64,000 nt of DNA, taken from positions 1 through 64,000 of the forward strand of contig CAJTHL010000010.1 in the NCBI GenBank assembly GCA_910576205.1, in the 5' to 3' direction. Position 1 is the first letter of the stretch. Each line of letters starts with the position of its first letter. This DNA is from Clostridia bacterium (GTDB taxonomy: Bacteria > Bacillota > Clostridia > Lachnospirales > Lachnospiraceae). Under the pieces are notes generated by a model. It was not told where the DNA came from. It made no database searches and saw only the letters and a list, made by a program, of their open reading frames with translations. Positions 16,382 to 24,147 of the stretch are shown in pieces. The translations under genes and the position numbers were made by a program.

Positions 16382-16678
16382 TCAACGTGCGGAACCGTAC
16401 TCAATACCTTTGCGGTATTTCTTCGCGTTCTTGCCTTTTAGGTAAACGGCAAGCCGGATAACCACCGCCCCGGCAATGCCGATCAGCAGGTCGGCGGGGT
16501 GGAAGCTGGGGGCTGCGCTGGCAAAAGCGGCGGTGAAGCCCTCCCCCAAGTGTAAGATTTTTTGGCTTGCGTCCATGCCGGGGGACAGCCGGACAGCCGC
16601 GCCCACCTTGTCAAACAGGTACACAAAGAGCAGATACGGGAGATTGAGGATTAGCAGCTTCTTGATTTCCGGCTTCAT
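16382..16678 (-). pseudogene. virD4: VirD4/TraG-type coupling protein, truncated N-terminus
   Basis: These 98 codons match the start of the VirD4-like coupling protein of Tn1549-type elements: a membrane segment (L-L-I-L-N-L-P-Y-L-L-F), then S-F-H-P-A-D-L and a second membrane segment, then K-G-K-N-A-K-K-Y-R-K-G and Y-G-S-A-R. The full protein is about 600 residues with Walker motifs downstream; here a TGA follows G-S-A-R at the element B junction. Its ATG overlaps the pcfB stop by four bases, as in intact elements. Loss of the coupling protein would block self-transfer of the conjugative element unless B excises. Confidence 0.85.
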
Positions 16679-17157
16679 AGCGATACCTCCCTGTCCTTGT
16701 GTTTGGTCTGCTGGCGGCTGGCGTTCAGCTCCTTTGCCTTTTCCCGGAAAGCGGCTAATGCCTTTCGGATTGAGGGCTTCTTATCCTGTGTCAGCTTCTT
16801 TGCGGAAAACTCCTTGAAAGCGGCAGTCAGCGCGTCCGCGTCCCTGCCTTTGAAGAATACAAGGTAGCGGGGTGGGGTTTCCGTCGCGTCCTTTTTCAGC
16901 GCAAAGTCGATACCATATTTTTTCGCTGTACTCTCAAAGGCTTTGATGTTGTCCTTTGTGATCTCAATGTTGGAAACGCCTGTATTCTGCTTCATAAGCT
17001 GCTTTAGGGTCTGCTTCCCGTGGGGGATCGCCTGTCTGTCAAGCTCTTTCTTTGCCTGTGAGAGCAGCTTTTTGATTGCCTTTTGCAGCACTTCGGCGGT
17101 CAGCTTCCCGGTCTTGATATACAGGGCAACGGTTTTTTCGTTGATTTCGTCCTGCAT
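16675..17157 (-). CDS. pcfB: PcfB-family conjugation protein
   Basis: The 160-residue product matches the PcfB/DUF3801 family found immediately upstream of virD4 in Gram-positive conjugative elements. It is thought to take part in the relaxosome or coupling complex. Visible features are a helical N-terminus with T-A-E-V-L-Q-K-A-I-K-K, the central Y-G-I-D-F-A-L-K-K-D segment, F-K-G-R-D-A-D-A-L-T-A-A-F-K-E-F and a Lys-rich tail. A GGAGGG site lies 8 bases before the ATG. It is coupled to virD4 by an ATGA overlap. Confidence 0.85.
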   Translation of the reverse strand: MQDEINEKTVALYIKTGKLTAEVLQKAIKKLLSQAKKELDRQAIPHGKQTLKQLMKQNTGVSNIEITKDNIKAFESTAKKYGIDFALKKDATETPPRYLVFFKGRDADALTAAFKEFSAKKLTQDKKPSIRKALAAFREKAKELNASRQQTKHKDREVSL

Positions 17158-17198
17158 GGGGTCTGTCCCTCCTTTCGGGGTAGTCTATGGGGCGGCGG

Positions 17199-17426
17199 TC
17201 AGATACGCACCCGCAGCCCGTTTAAGTCGTCCGCTCTGATACCCACCAAGTACCATTCCTGCGCCATGTTCATTTCAATACGGGTCGGCTTCCACTTGCC
17301 GCGTGTGAACACGTCGAAACAGTCCCCGCAATGCAGCCCGCCGTAATAGCTGGCAAGGTCAAAGCGAATGTCGTAGCGGTCTGTGCGCTCGTCAAATACC
17401 AATGCTCCCGTCATTTTCTGTGCCAT
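17199..17426 (-). CDS. DUF5348-type small protein
   Basis: This 75-residue protein resembles the DUF5348 family of conjugative elements: G-A-L-V-F-D-E-R-T-D-R-Y-D-I-R-F, then Y-Y-G-G-L-H-C-G-D-C-F and a C-terminal W-Y-L-V-G-I-R segment. The function is unknown. ATG 17426 is chosen because AAGGAGGA lies 8 bases upstream; the frame is open further but without similarity. It lies between pcfB and the DUF6017 gene in the order usual for these elements. Confidence 0.75.
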   Translation of the reverse strand: MAQKMTGALVFDERTDRYDIRFDLASYYGGLHCGDCFDVFTRGKWKPTRIEMNMAQEWYLVGIRADDLNGLRVRI

Positions 17427-17457
17427 AATAAAATCCTCCTTTTGTGGTTGTGGGTGG

Positions 17458-18447
17458 TTACAGGCTTTCGCCCGGTTTGAATGAATAGGGGTCGTGCGGC
17501 TCCTTTGGCGCAAGTGCGCCGATTGCCATGTCGTGAGCCACAAGGGACGTGTAATAGTTGCCGATTGTGGACGGGGCATTGAAAAGCACCGCCCGTAAAT
17601 ACTGTTTGATGTTGCGGATTTTGGTTGTGTTCTCCCGCATACAGTCCAGCACAAAACGGATATGTTCGCCGTCCAGCTTCATAAACTTTGTTTTCACCAG
17701 CTCGGCGGGGTAGTCGTCCCCGGCAATGCGGATCGTCTTTCTCCGGGTACAGACGGTTTCCAGCATGAGGTCAACAATTTCGTCCAGCCTGTCCCCGTCA
17801 AACTTCATATCCTGCATGAGAATGTCATAGTCGATATTGTCCTTGATGATCTCCCGATAAATCTCGTATGCGCTCTGTGTGTCCGCTTCCTTTCGCTTCC
17901 GTTCCGGCGGCGTAGCCGCTTCTCCGTTAGAGGGAGAGGGGTTAGGGGAAAGGATAGGAATGGAATGGGTATTTTGTAAATCTGTATTTATTTTTTCTTT
18001 TGTTGGTAAGTCAGTTCTTTGTATATCTTTATTTAATTGCATTGGATTTTCCGTCGTCAGTTTACCCGGTGTCGGATTTTCCAATATCGGATTGCCCGGT
18101 GTTGGATTTTCCAATATCGGTTTATCCAATCCCGGCGGGGTGTCGTCCGGCGGCTGGGGCTGCTCGTATATGGTGTATTCAATGGCGGTCATTTTGCCTT
18201 TCTCGTCCCGTCCCTGCCGCCGCTTGATATACCCGGCTTTTTCCAGTTCCCATACGGCGGTACGGATAGCGTCGATACTTTCCCGGTTGATCTGTGACAG
18301 CCCCGCAAGGGTGTAGTCCCAATCTTCGGGTAGGGAAAGCATTTGCGACAAAAGCCCTTTTGCCTTTAAGGTCAGTTCCTTGTTGCGTAAATGGTGGTTG
18401 CTCATAACGGTATAGCCCTTGTTGCGCTGCACTCGGAAAACTGCCAT
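17458..18447 (-). CDS. Replication-initiator-like / DUF6017 protein of the conjugative element
   Basis: The 329-residue protein has an N-terminal winged-helix part of the RepA_N/DnaD-like kind (T-V-M-S-N-H-H-L-R-N, then L-K-A-K-G-L-L-S-Q-M-L-S-L-P) and a C-terminal DUF6017 domain (from about residue 190). The linker carries a short tandem repeat of I-L-E-N-P-T-P-G-N-P units (about 105-135). Such genes are common at this place in Tn1549-like elements and may initiate replication of the excised circle. Start ATG 18447 follows GGAG at 9 bases. Confidence 0.75.
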   Translation of the reverse strand: MAVFRVQRNKGYTVMSNHHLRNKELTLKAKGLLSQMLSLPEDWDYTLAGLSQINRESIDAIRTAVWELEKAGYIKRRQGRDEKGKMTAIEYTIYEQPQPPDDTPPGLDKPILENPTPGNPILENPTPGKLTTENPMQLNKDIQRTDLPTKEKINTDLQNTHSIPILSPNPSPSNGEAATPPERKRKEADTQSAYEIYREIIKDNIDYDILMQDMKFDGDRLDEIVDLMLETVCTRRKTIRIAGDDYPAELVKTKFMKLDGEHIRFVLDCMRENTTKIRNIKQYLRAVLFNAPSTIGNYYTSLVAHDMAIGALAPKEPHDPYSFKPGESL

Positions 18448-18596
18448 AGCTTCATCACTCCTTTGGTTGTGGATTTGTTACGCGATAGAACGCCATTTTG
18501 CCGGGGTTAGGTATAAAACCCTGTTCCCGGCAAAACCGCGCCCGCAAAGCCGCATATAGCAAGGCTTTTTTCGCCCCTACTGCGTAACATGAGGGC

Positions 18597-18647
18597 ATAA
18601 AAAAAGCGGCGTTCCTGTTCTCCCGTATAGGGATAGAGAAACGCCGC
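18597..18647 (-). terminator. Intrinsic terminator upstream of the DUF6017 gene
   Basis: The arms GCGGCGTT (18606-18613) and AACGCCGC (18640-18647) pair around a structured loop. On the minus strand the stem is followed by seven T. It would stop transcription entering the element from the chromosome side. The rest of 18448-18906 holds DR2 repeats and AT-rich DNA but no gene. Confidence 0.6.
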
Positions 18648-18750
18648 GTCTGCGTCGTATTCAGTTTTCATTTATTCTTTCTCAATGCTGTGTGCTGGTG
18701 GCTGGGCTGGCAGGGTTCCGGGCGGTATATCAAGGCTCTTTCCCTCAAAA

Positions 18751-18771
18751 GTAGTAAATTGGTAGTAAATT
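18751..18771 (+). repeat. Tandem DR2-like integrase arm-binding sites
   Basis: Two adjacent copies of GTAGTAAATT (18751-18760 and 18762-18771) match the arm-type DR2 site bound by the N-terminal domain of Tn916 integrase (core AGTAGTAAATTC). Arm sites lie near element ends, so this supports placing the end of element A shortly to the right, in the AT-rich DNA before 18890. The match to the Tn916 site is from memory and covers about 10-12 bases per copy. Confidence 0.55.
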
Positions 18772-18906
18772 CAGCTTGAAATCCTGCTTGTATGCCCGTA
18801 AATCAAGGCTTTTTTGAGATAATCAACCATTTTGTGGGAATATGTGTATTGATTTCTTGTTATATTATATTATATTCTATGGTAAAATACAGACGGAGGG
18901 AAACCA

Positions 18907-19827
18907 TTGGATCAGAAAATCGAAGTAGAAATCTTAAAATACCGGTCAGAGGCCATCCCCTACGATACCCCGGGGATCCCTCTTTACATAAGGACGCGAA
19001 ACCTGTCCGAATATATGAATATGCGCTCCTTCCCCCACTGGCACGATGAGATCGAGCTCATGTACCTGGTAAAGGGTCGGATGCAATTTCATGTCAATGG
19101 GAAAACCCTTCTTCTGAACACCGGGGACTGCGCCATGGTCAATATAAGGCAGATGCACCATTCTTCCTCATATCACCGGGAGGACTGTACTTTTTTCTGT
19201 CTGATCTTCCACCCCGGACTCCTTACAGGAAACGCCTCCCTCTATGAGCGATTCGTGCTTCCTGTTCTCCAGGATCCTGGATTTGAATTTTACTGCTTTC
19301 ATCCCGGGGAGGCCTTTTATGGGACAGTCTCCCGGCTTCTTGAACATGTCATGGCCTGCAGACAGCAGGCTTGCCATGCCTACGAGATGCAGGTCATCGG
19401 CGAAATGCACCTGTTCTGGGCAGAATTTCTGCGCCTGCTCCCTCCGCCAGATCCAAAGGCAAAACCGCAAGCCAACCCGGATCTGAAAGCCCAGCGGGAG
19501 ATGCTCTCCTTTATCCACCAGCATTACGCGGAAAAACTGACCCTTGGCGATATCGCCGCCTCCGCCAATGTGTGCCGCAGCAGGTGCTGTGCCATTTTCA
19601 AGGAATATATGAGCGCATCCCCCATCGATTTCCTGAACCAGTACCGCCTGGAGATCAGTTGTGAGCTGCTGGGAAACAGTTCTTTAAGCATCACGGAGAT
19701 CGCCGTCTCCTGCGGCTTTGTCCACAACAGCTATTTTTCCCAGATGTTCCGCCGCCTCTACGGCCGTACTCCAAAGGAATACCGGGAAAAAGCGCGAAAA
19801 AGCGCTGCCTCTCATCCTAAAGACTGA
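18907..19827 (+). CDS. AraC-family transcription regulator with cupin sensor domain
   Basis: The 306-residue protein has an N-terminal AraC-type cupin (H-W-H-D-E-I-E-L-M-Y-L-V-K-G near 44-57) and a C-terminal pair of helix-turn-helix motifs (from about 200; L-T-L-G-D-I-A-A-S-A-N-V and I-T-E-I-A-V-S-C-G-F). Such regulators sense a small metabolite, often a sugar. The start is TTG 18907, with GGAGGG 9 bases upstream. It is the first chromosomal gene beyond element A and faces the convergent cupin gene. Target genes are not evident. Confidence 0.88.
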   Translation: MDQKIEVEILKYRSEAIPYDTPGIPLYIRTRNLSEYMNMRSFPHWHDEIELMYLVKGRMQFHVNGKTLLLNTGDCAMVNIRQMHHSSSYHREDCTFFCLIFHPGLLTGNASLYERFVLPVLQDPGFEFYCFHPGEAFYGTVSRLLEHVMACRQQACHAYEMQVIGEMHLFWAEFLRLLPPPDPKAKPQANPDLKAQREMLSFIHQHYAEKLTLGDIAASANVCRSRCCAIFKEYMSASPIDFLNQYRLEISCELLGNSSLSITEIAVSCGFVHNSYFSQMFRRLYGRTPKEYREKARKSAASHPKD

Positions 19828-19838
19828 TGGGCAGCGCT
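19801..19838. terminator. Hairpin terminator between convergent genes
   Basis: AGCGCTGCC (19801-19809) and GGCAGCGCT (19830-19838) form a 9-bp stem at the end of the AraC gene, including its stop codon. On the minus strand it is followed by five T, so it best serves the cupin gene. Confidence 0.5.
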
Positions 19839-19865
19839 TATTACGGTTCCTAAATATACTTTCAT

Positions 19866-20252
19866 TCAATGCTCTGTTTCCTTCTGCTCCTCCTCCGACA
19901 CATAGATAATGTCAAAGGGCTTATTGGTCACAAAGAGAAACACGCAGTCCTCCTCGTCCGTGGCTCCATGCCTGGCTACGGAGCCTTCGGAATGCCACAC
20001 AAAGCTTCCCGGGCCGTAGACGCCCTCGTCGGTCCGCAGTTTTCCGGAAATCACATAGATGCCGTGGCTGCAGTTGTGGCGGTGGGCATCCTTGTAGAAG
20101 CCCTTGTCGTATTTTGAAAAGTTTACCACAATCCCCTCTTCCTCAGCGCCGATCATGCGCTTGTCAAAAAACCTGTGCTGCATGTGTTCGTCGAAAAACT
20201 CCTGCCACTCCATCTTGTCCAGCTCAAAAGCTTTGATCTTTCCCTCGTTCAT
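19866..20252 (-). CDS. Single-domain cupin protein
   Basis: This 128-residue protein is a small cupin: the first metal motif appears as H-R-H-N-C-S-H-G-I-Y-V-I-S-G (about 73-86) and the second around P-G-S-F-V-W-H-S-E-G-S-V-A-R-H. No enzymatic assignment is possible; sugar isomerases, dioxygenases and sensors share the fold. ATG 20252 is chosen because AGGAGG lies 9 bases upstream; the longer frame has no ribosome site. It is monocistronic, convergent with the AraC gene. Confidence 0.8.
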   Translation of the reverse strand: MNEGKIKAFELDKMEWQEFFDEHMQHRFFDKRMIGAEEEGIVVNFSKYDKGFYKDAHRHNCSHGIYVISGKLRTDEGVYGPGSFVWHSEGSVARHGATDEEDCVFLFVTNKPFDIIYVSEEEQKETEH

Positions 20253-20469
20253 GTTATGGTTCCTCCTGTTAAAAATTTCCCTTCCGCCCTTCCGGGCAGA
20301 CACTGGTTTTTGTGTTGCGTCCGTCCTGTATGTTTAATACTTTATTAAAATATTTTATTATGTATTCATCATACTACATAAGGCACCCGGTGTCAATATC
20401 CGCGAAAAGAACTATTCCTCATTTTACCCTCTGCAGGTTTGGCATTATTATTGACTATGCCGGAAAATT

Positions 20470-21426
20470 TTATCCAAAATGGCAGGCAATTCTGTGACCT
20501 GCCTCTCTCTCCACCAGTCCGGGCCTTTCCAGAAAACATTTTCTCTCCGCTCTGGGGCAATGCCCGGCATATACGCATCCTTCCCGGAAGGACGCCGCCA
20601 GATATTCTCTCTTCTCTTCCGTCAGAATCCCCTCGTCTTTCTGTCCGGCCTCCCCGGATTCTGTTTCCAGTTCCCCAGCCTCCAGGAGCCTTCTGGTATA
20701 GGGATGCGTTAAAGCGCAGATATCCCGGATATCCTCTATCTCCTCCACCGCCGCGCCCCCATACATGACCAGCAGCTTATCCGCCAGATAATACACCGCC
20801 TCCAGGTCATGGGAAACAAGCAGGCAGGTAAGATGAAGCTCCTTTTTTAGATCTGACAGCAGATTCAGAAGCTGGGCCTGTACCGATACATCCAGGCTGC
20901 TTAAGGGCTCGTCCAGAAGCAGTAGCTTTGGTTCTGCCGCCAAGGCCCGGGCAATGCAGATACGCTGAAGCTGTCCGCCGCTGAACTGCCTGGGATATTT
21001 CGCCTTATCCTCCGCCGAAAGCCCCACAAGCTCCAGCAGACGCTCCACCTCCTGCTCTCTCTGGTTCCGGTTTAGAGAGGTGAAATTTTCCAATGGCTCG
21101 GCAAGGATCTTTCCCGCCTTCAGATGAATGTTTACCGCATCCATACTGTTCTGAAACACCATCTGCAGGCTGCTTCGGATCTTTCTGTGATCCGCCGGTT
21201 CTCCCTGGTAGAGAATCTCACCCACGTCCGGTTTTTCTATTCCCGCAATCACGCGGCAAAGGGTGCTCTTTCCACAGCCGCTCTCCCCCACCACTCCCAG
21301 GCAGCGCCCTTCCTGCAGGGAAAATCCCACTTCCCGCAGGGCATATACTGGCTGCCTTTTCCGGCTCTGGTAGGTTTTTGAAATATTCTTTACCTCCAGC
21401 AGTGTGTTTCCTTGTGCCTCTCTCAT
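20470..21426 (-). CDS. ABC importer ATPase, DppF/NikE type
   Basis: The 318-residue protein energises the importer encoded upstream. It has Walker A G-E-S-G-C-G-K-S-T, the signature F-S-G-G-Q-L-Q-R and Walker B L-L-L-L-D-E-P. The C-terminal oligopeptide/dipeptide Cys cluster (C-V-Y-A-G-H-C-P-R-A-E-R-K-C) places it in the peptide/nickel family. The ATG at 21426 overlaps the preceding ATPase stop (ATGA), so the two ATPases are coupled. It is the last gene of a five-gene operon under a B12 riboswitch. Confidence 0.9.
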   Translation of the reverse strand: MREAQGNTLLEVKNISKTYQSRKRQPVYALREVGFSLQEGRCLGVVGESGCGKSTLCRVIAGIEKPDVGEILYQGEPADHRKIRSSLQMVFQNSMDAVNIHLKAGKILAEPLENFTSLNRNQREQEVERLLELVGLSAEDKAKYPRQFSGGQLQRICIARALAAEPKLLLLDEPLSSLDVSVQAQLLNLLSDLKKELHLTCLLVSHDLEAVYYLADKLLVMYGGAAVEEIEDIRDICALTHPYTRRLLEAGELETESGEAGQKDEGILTEEKREYLAASFREGCVYAGHCPRAERKCFLERPGLVEREAGHRIACHFG

Positions 21427-22394
21427 AACCCGGCCTTTCCTTTCCAGTGGCGGCATCTCACAAAATGGTCTTCGTCTGCCCTTTCCAGCTTTGAATCCCC
21501 CTCCCCACAGGCAGCGTCCGCCTGGGGACAGCGGGGCGCAAAGGGGCATCCGCCTCCCGTATCCTCCCCAATCCTGGGCGGCCTGCCCGCCATAACCGTC
21601 AAACGCTCCTTCGAGTACGCCGGCCTGGAACGGAACAGCCCCTTCGTATAAGGATGAATCGGATTTTCAAGAAGCACGTTCACAGGCCCCTGTTCCACAA
21701 TGCGCCCCGCGTACATGACATAGATCCAGTCCGCCATCCGGGAGATCACTTTCAAGTCATGGGATACCAGCAGCAGTGAGAGGCCCCTCTCTTCCCTCAG
21801 CCTGGCAAGCAGCCAGAGGATTTCCCTCTGGACTGTGCTGTCAAGGGCCGTGGTGGGCTCATCAGCTATAAGAAGCTCCGGCTCCCCCATAAGGCTTAAC
21901 GCAATCATTGCCCGCTGCAGCATCCCCCCGCTGAGTTCAAAAGGATACCGTTTCATGACGGCCTCCGGCTCCGGCATATACATCCGCCCAAGCCACTCCA
22001 CTGCCTCCCTACGCCGCAAAGCCTTTTGTTTTCCCTTACATCCCTCCAGAAAGTGCGCCCCAATGGTCATCCGGGGATCAAAGGCAGACAGCGGATCCTG
22101 GAGGATCATGGACATCCGCCGTCCCCGGAAGGCGTCCATCCTGTCGTCCGCCTCTATGGGAACACGCTCCCCGTCAAAAAACACCTGCCCCCGGACCTGC
22201 CATTTCCCCGGATCGTGCAGTCCCAGGAGCGTTTTGCAGAGCATGGATTTCCCACAGCCACTCTCCCCAATAATCCCTGTACAGCCTCCCCGCTCTATGG
22301 CCATATCGCCCGGATAGACCACAGGGATCCATGTTTCCCCTTCCCTCATGGAAACGGAAAGCCCTTCTGCCACAAGCAGGTTCTCCCCTGTCAT
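21423..22394 (-). CDS. ABC importer ATPase, DppD/NikD type
   Basis: The 323-residue partner ATPase has Walker A G-E-S-G-C-G-K-S, signature L-S-G-G-M-L-Q-R, Walker B L-L-I-A-D-E-P and the C-terminal cluster C-P-F-A-P-R-C-P. The start at 22394 overlaps the permease stop by four bases (ATGA), which decides it against the longer frame. Together with the downstream ATPase it forms the usual heterodimer of peptide/nickel importers. Confidence 0.9.
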   Translation of the reverse strand: MTGENLLVAEGLSVSMREGETWIPVVYPGDMAIERGGCTGIIGESGCGKSMLCKTLLGLHDPGKWQVRGQVFFDGERVPIEADDRMDAFRGRRMSMILQDPLSAFDPRMTIGAHFLEGCKGKQKALRRREAVEWLGRMYMPEPEAVMKRYPFELSGGMLQRAMIALSLMGEPELLIADEPTTALDSTVQREILWLLARLREERGLSLLLVSHDLKVISRMADWIYVMYAGRIVEQGPVNVLLENPIHPYTKGLFRSRPAYSKERLTVMAGRPPRIGEDTGGGCPFAPRCPQADAACGEGDSKLERADEDHFVRCRHWKGKAGL

Positions 22395-23182
22395 GATCTT
22401 CGCACCTCCAGTTTGTCCCGGAGCCTGTCCCCCAAAAGGTTTACGCTGATGACAATGAAAACAACGCAAAGCCCCGGCCAGAGCATCATTCCCGGATGCT
22501 CCATATAATTGCGCCCGTCATTTATCATCATTCCCCATTCCGCATCCGGGGGCAGTATCCCAAGCCCCAGAAAGGAATACCCGGAGATGGCCAGAAGCGC
22601 ACCGCCGAAATCCAGAGACAGCACAGGCAGCATTTCCGGTAAAATGGAAATAAAAATATGACGGCGCAGGATCTTCAGCCAGCTGCTGCCAGAGAGCCGG
22701 CTGGCCAGAATGGCGGTTCTCCCCATCTCCGCCCGGGTGAGGTTCCGGGCCATCCGCGCATACCAGATCCACCGGACGAGGAGCATGGCCAGACATACGC
22801 TGCCGATCCCCACGCCCCGGACACTGACCACAATCAGCACCAGGACGATCCCCGGAAACGAACGTAAGATATCGCTTCCCTTCATGACCACACTGTCAAA
22901 GACGCCTCCGGTAAACCCGGAAAGCATCCCCAGGCAGGTGCCAAAGACAGCCGAGGCTGCCGTCACCAGGGCCGCGTAGCCCATAGTCCGCCGTCCTCCC
23001 CACAATACCCGGGAAAAAATGTCCCGCCCCAGATAATCGGTTCCCAGCCAGTGGCTGGCAGACATTTTCGCAAATTTTATGGTGGGATCCGCCTTGTTGG
23101 GATCCCAGGGCGCCAGAACCGGGGCCAGCAGGCAGATAAGCACCAGCAAGGCTGGCAATAGCAGAAAGAATTTTCTTTTCAT
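22391..23182 (-). CDS. ABC importer permease, DppC/NikC type
   Basis: The 263-residue membrane protein has an N-terminal membrane segment followed by H-W-L-G-T-D-Y-L-G-R-D-I-F-S-R, the hallmark of DppC/NikC permeases, and about five further membrane segments. The EAA-type loop lies near the ATPase contact. It overlaps the upstream permease by four bases. The substrate cannot be told from the permease alone. Confidence 0.9.
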   Translation of the reverse strand: MKRKFFLLLPALLVLICLLAPVLAPWDPNKADPTIKFAKMSASHWLGTDYLGRDIFSRVLWGGRRTMGYAALVTAASAVFGTCLGMLSGFTGGVFDSVVMKGSDILRSFPGIVLVLIVVSVRGVGIGSVCLAMLLVRWIWYARMARNLTRAEMGRTAILASRLSGSSWLKILRRHIFISILPEMLPVLSLDFGGALLAISGYSFLGLGILPPDAEWGMMINDGRNYMEHPGMMLWPGLCVVFIVISVNLLGDRLRDKLEVRRS

Positions 23183-24117
23183 TTATTTCCCCCTAACCGG
23201 ATTCTTGGATTCAGCGCCGCGCAGGCCATATCCGATATGAGATTGGCGGCAACAAAGATCACCGCCATCAGCAGGATATATCCCTGGATCATGGGATAAT
23301 TCCTGGCCGCCACCGCGCTGACGCACATCCTGCCCAGGCCCGGCCAGGAAAAGACATTCTCCACTATGACCGCCCCGGACAGCATTCCGCCGATATGAAG
23401 TCCCAGCGCCGTAAGAACCGGAAGAAGCGCATTGGGTATCACATGACGCCACACTGCCTGCCTCCGGGTAAACCCGCGTATCCTGGCGTAAGTGACAAAA
23501 GGCTGGTTTTTCATCTCCAGAATGCTGTTCCGGAGCAGCTTTGTATAGGTGGCTATATAAGAGCAGGCCAGGGTGAAGGAGGGGAGGACCAGGCAGGAAA
23601 GGCTGGTGGCCCCCTGCACCGGGAGCACCCCCCACTTCAAGGAAAACAGGTATACCAGAAGAAATCCCAGCCAGAATTTCGGTATGGCCGCCCCCACAAA
23701 AGTAAATCCCCGGATAAGCCTGTCCCAGAAGCTGTTTGCCCGTTCCGCCGACAGGATCCCAAAAACAGTGCTGAGGGCAAGCACCCACACAAGGGCCGCC
23801 AGAGCCAGTATCCCGGTATATTTCAAGTCGGTCTTAAGCTCCTCCGTCACCGGGCGCTTCGTCTGGTAGGAATTTCCCAGATCCCCCTGCAAAACCTGTC
23901 CCAGCCATTTTACATACTGGACCGGGACAGGATCCTCCAGGCCCAGCTCCTCCTTTACAAGCTGCAGGCTCTCCTCCGTAACAGGGGCGTTTATGGAGTT
24001 TAAATATGCTGTGGCCGGGTCTACGGGCAGCAGCCTTATTAAAAAGAAGGCTGCTGCCGAAACCAGAAATAACAGAGGGACCAGTCCCAGCATTTGCTTT
24101 AGCAGATAACGGATCAT
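23179..24117 (-). CDS. ABC importer permease, DppB/NikB type
   Basis: The 312-residue protein has six predicted membrane segments, the DppB/NikB N-terminus (L-L-K-Q-M-L-G-L-V-P-L-L) and the loop with T-Y-A-R-I-R-G-F, then V-F-S-W-P-G-L-G-R-M. It pairs with the downstream NikC-type permease. The gap to the solute-binding gene is 30 bases. Confidence 0.9.
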   Translation of the reverse strand: MIRYLLKQMLGLVPLLFLVSAAAFFLIRLLPVDPATAYLNSINAPVTEESLQLVKEELGLEDPVPVQYVKWLGQVLQGDLGNSYQTKRPVTEELKTDLKYTGILALAALVWVLALSTVFGILSAERANSFWDRLIRGFTFVGAAIPKFWLGFLLVYLFSLKWGVLPVQGATSLSCLVLPSFTLACSYIATYTKLLRNSILEMKNQPFVTYARIRGFTRRQAVWRHVIPNALLPVLTALGLHIGGMLSGAVIVENVFSWPGLGRMCVSAVAARNYPMIQGYILLMAVIFVAANLISDMACAALNPRIRLGGNK

Positions 24118-24147
24118 ATCGTCTCTCCCCCTGGCTGTCTTTTATCA

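Larger units (their letters stand above)
1..18850. mobile_element. Right part of a Tn1549/Tn916-like integrative conjugative element (element A)
   Basis: The genes at 16382-18447 (VirD4 N-terminus, PcfB, DUF5348, DUF6017 protein) are in the order usual for one end of Tn1549-like conjugative elements of Clostridia. Tandem DR2-like integrase arm sites at 18751-18771 sit just outside them, and chromosomal-type genes start at 18907. The rest of the conjugation module and the integrase would lie to the left of the window. The exact outer boundary cannot be read without the empty site; it should fall between about 18775 and 18890. The element is interrupted by elements B and C. Confidence 0.7.
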
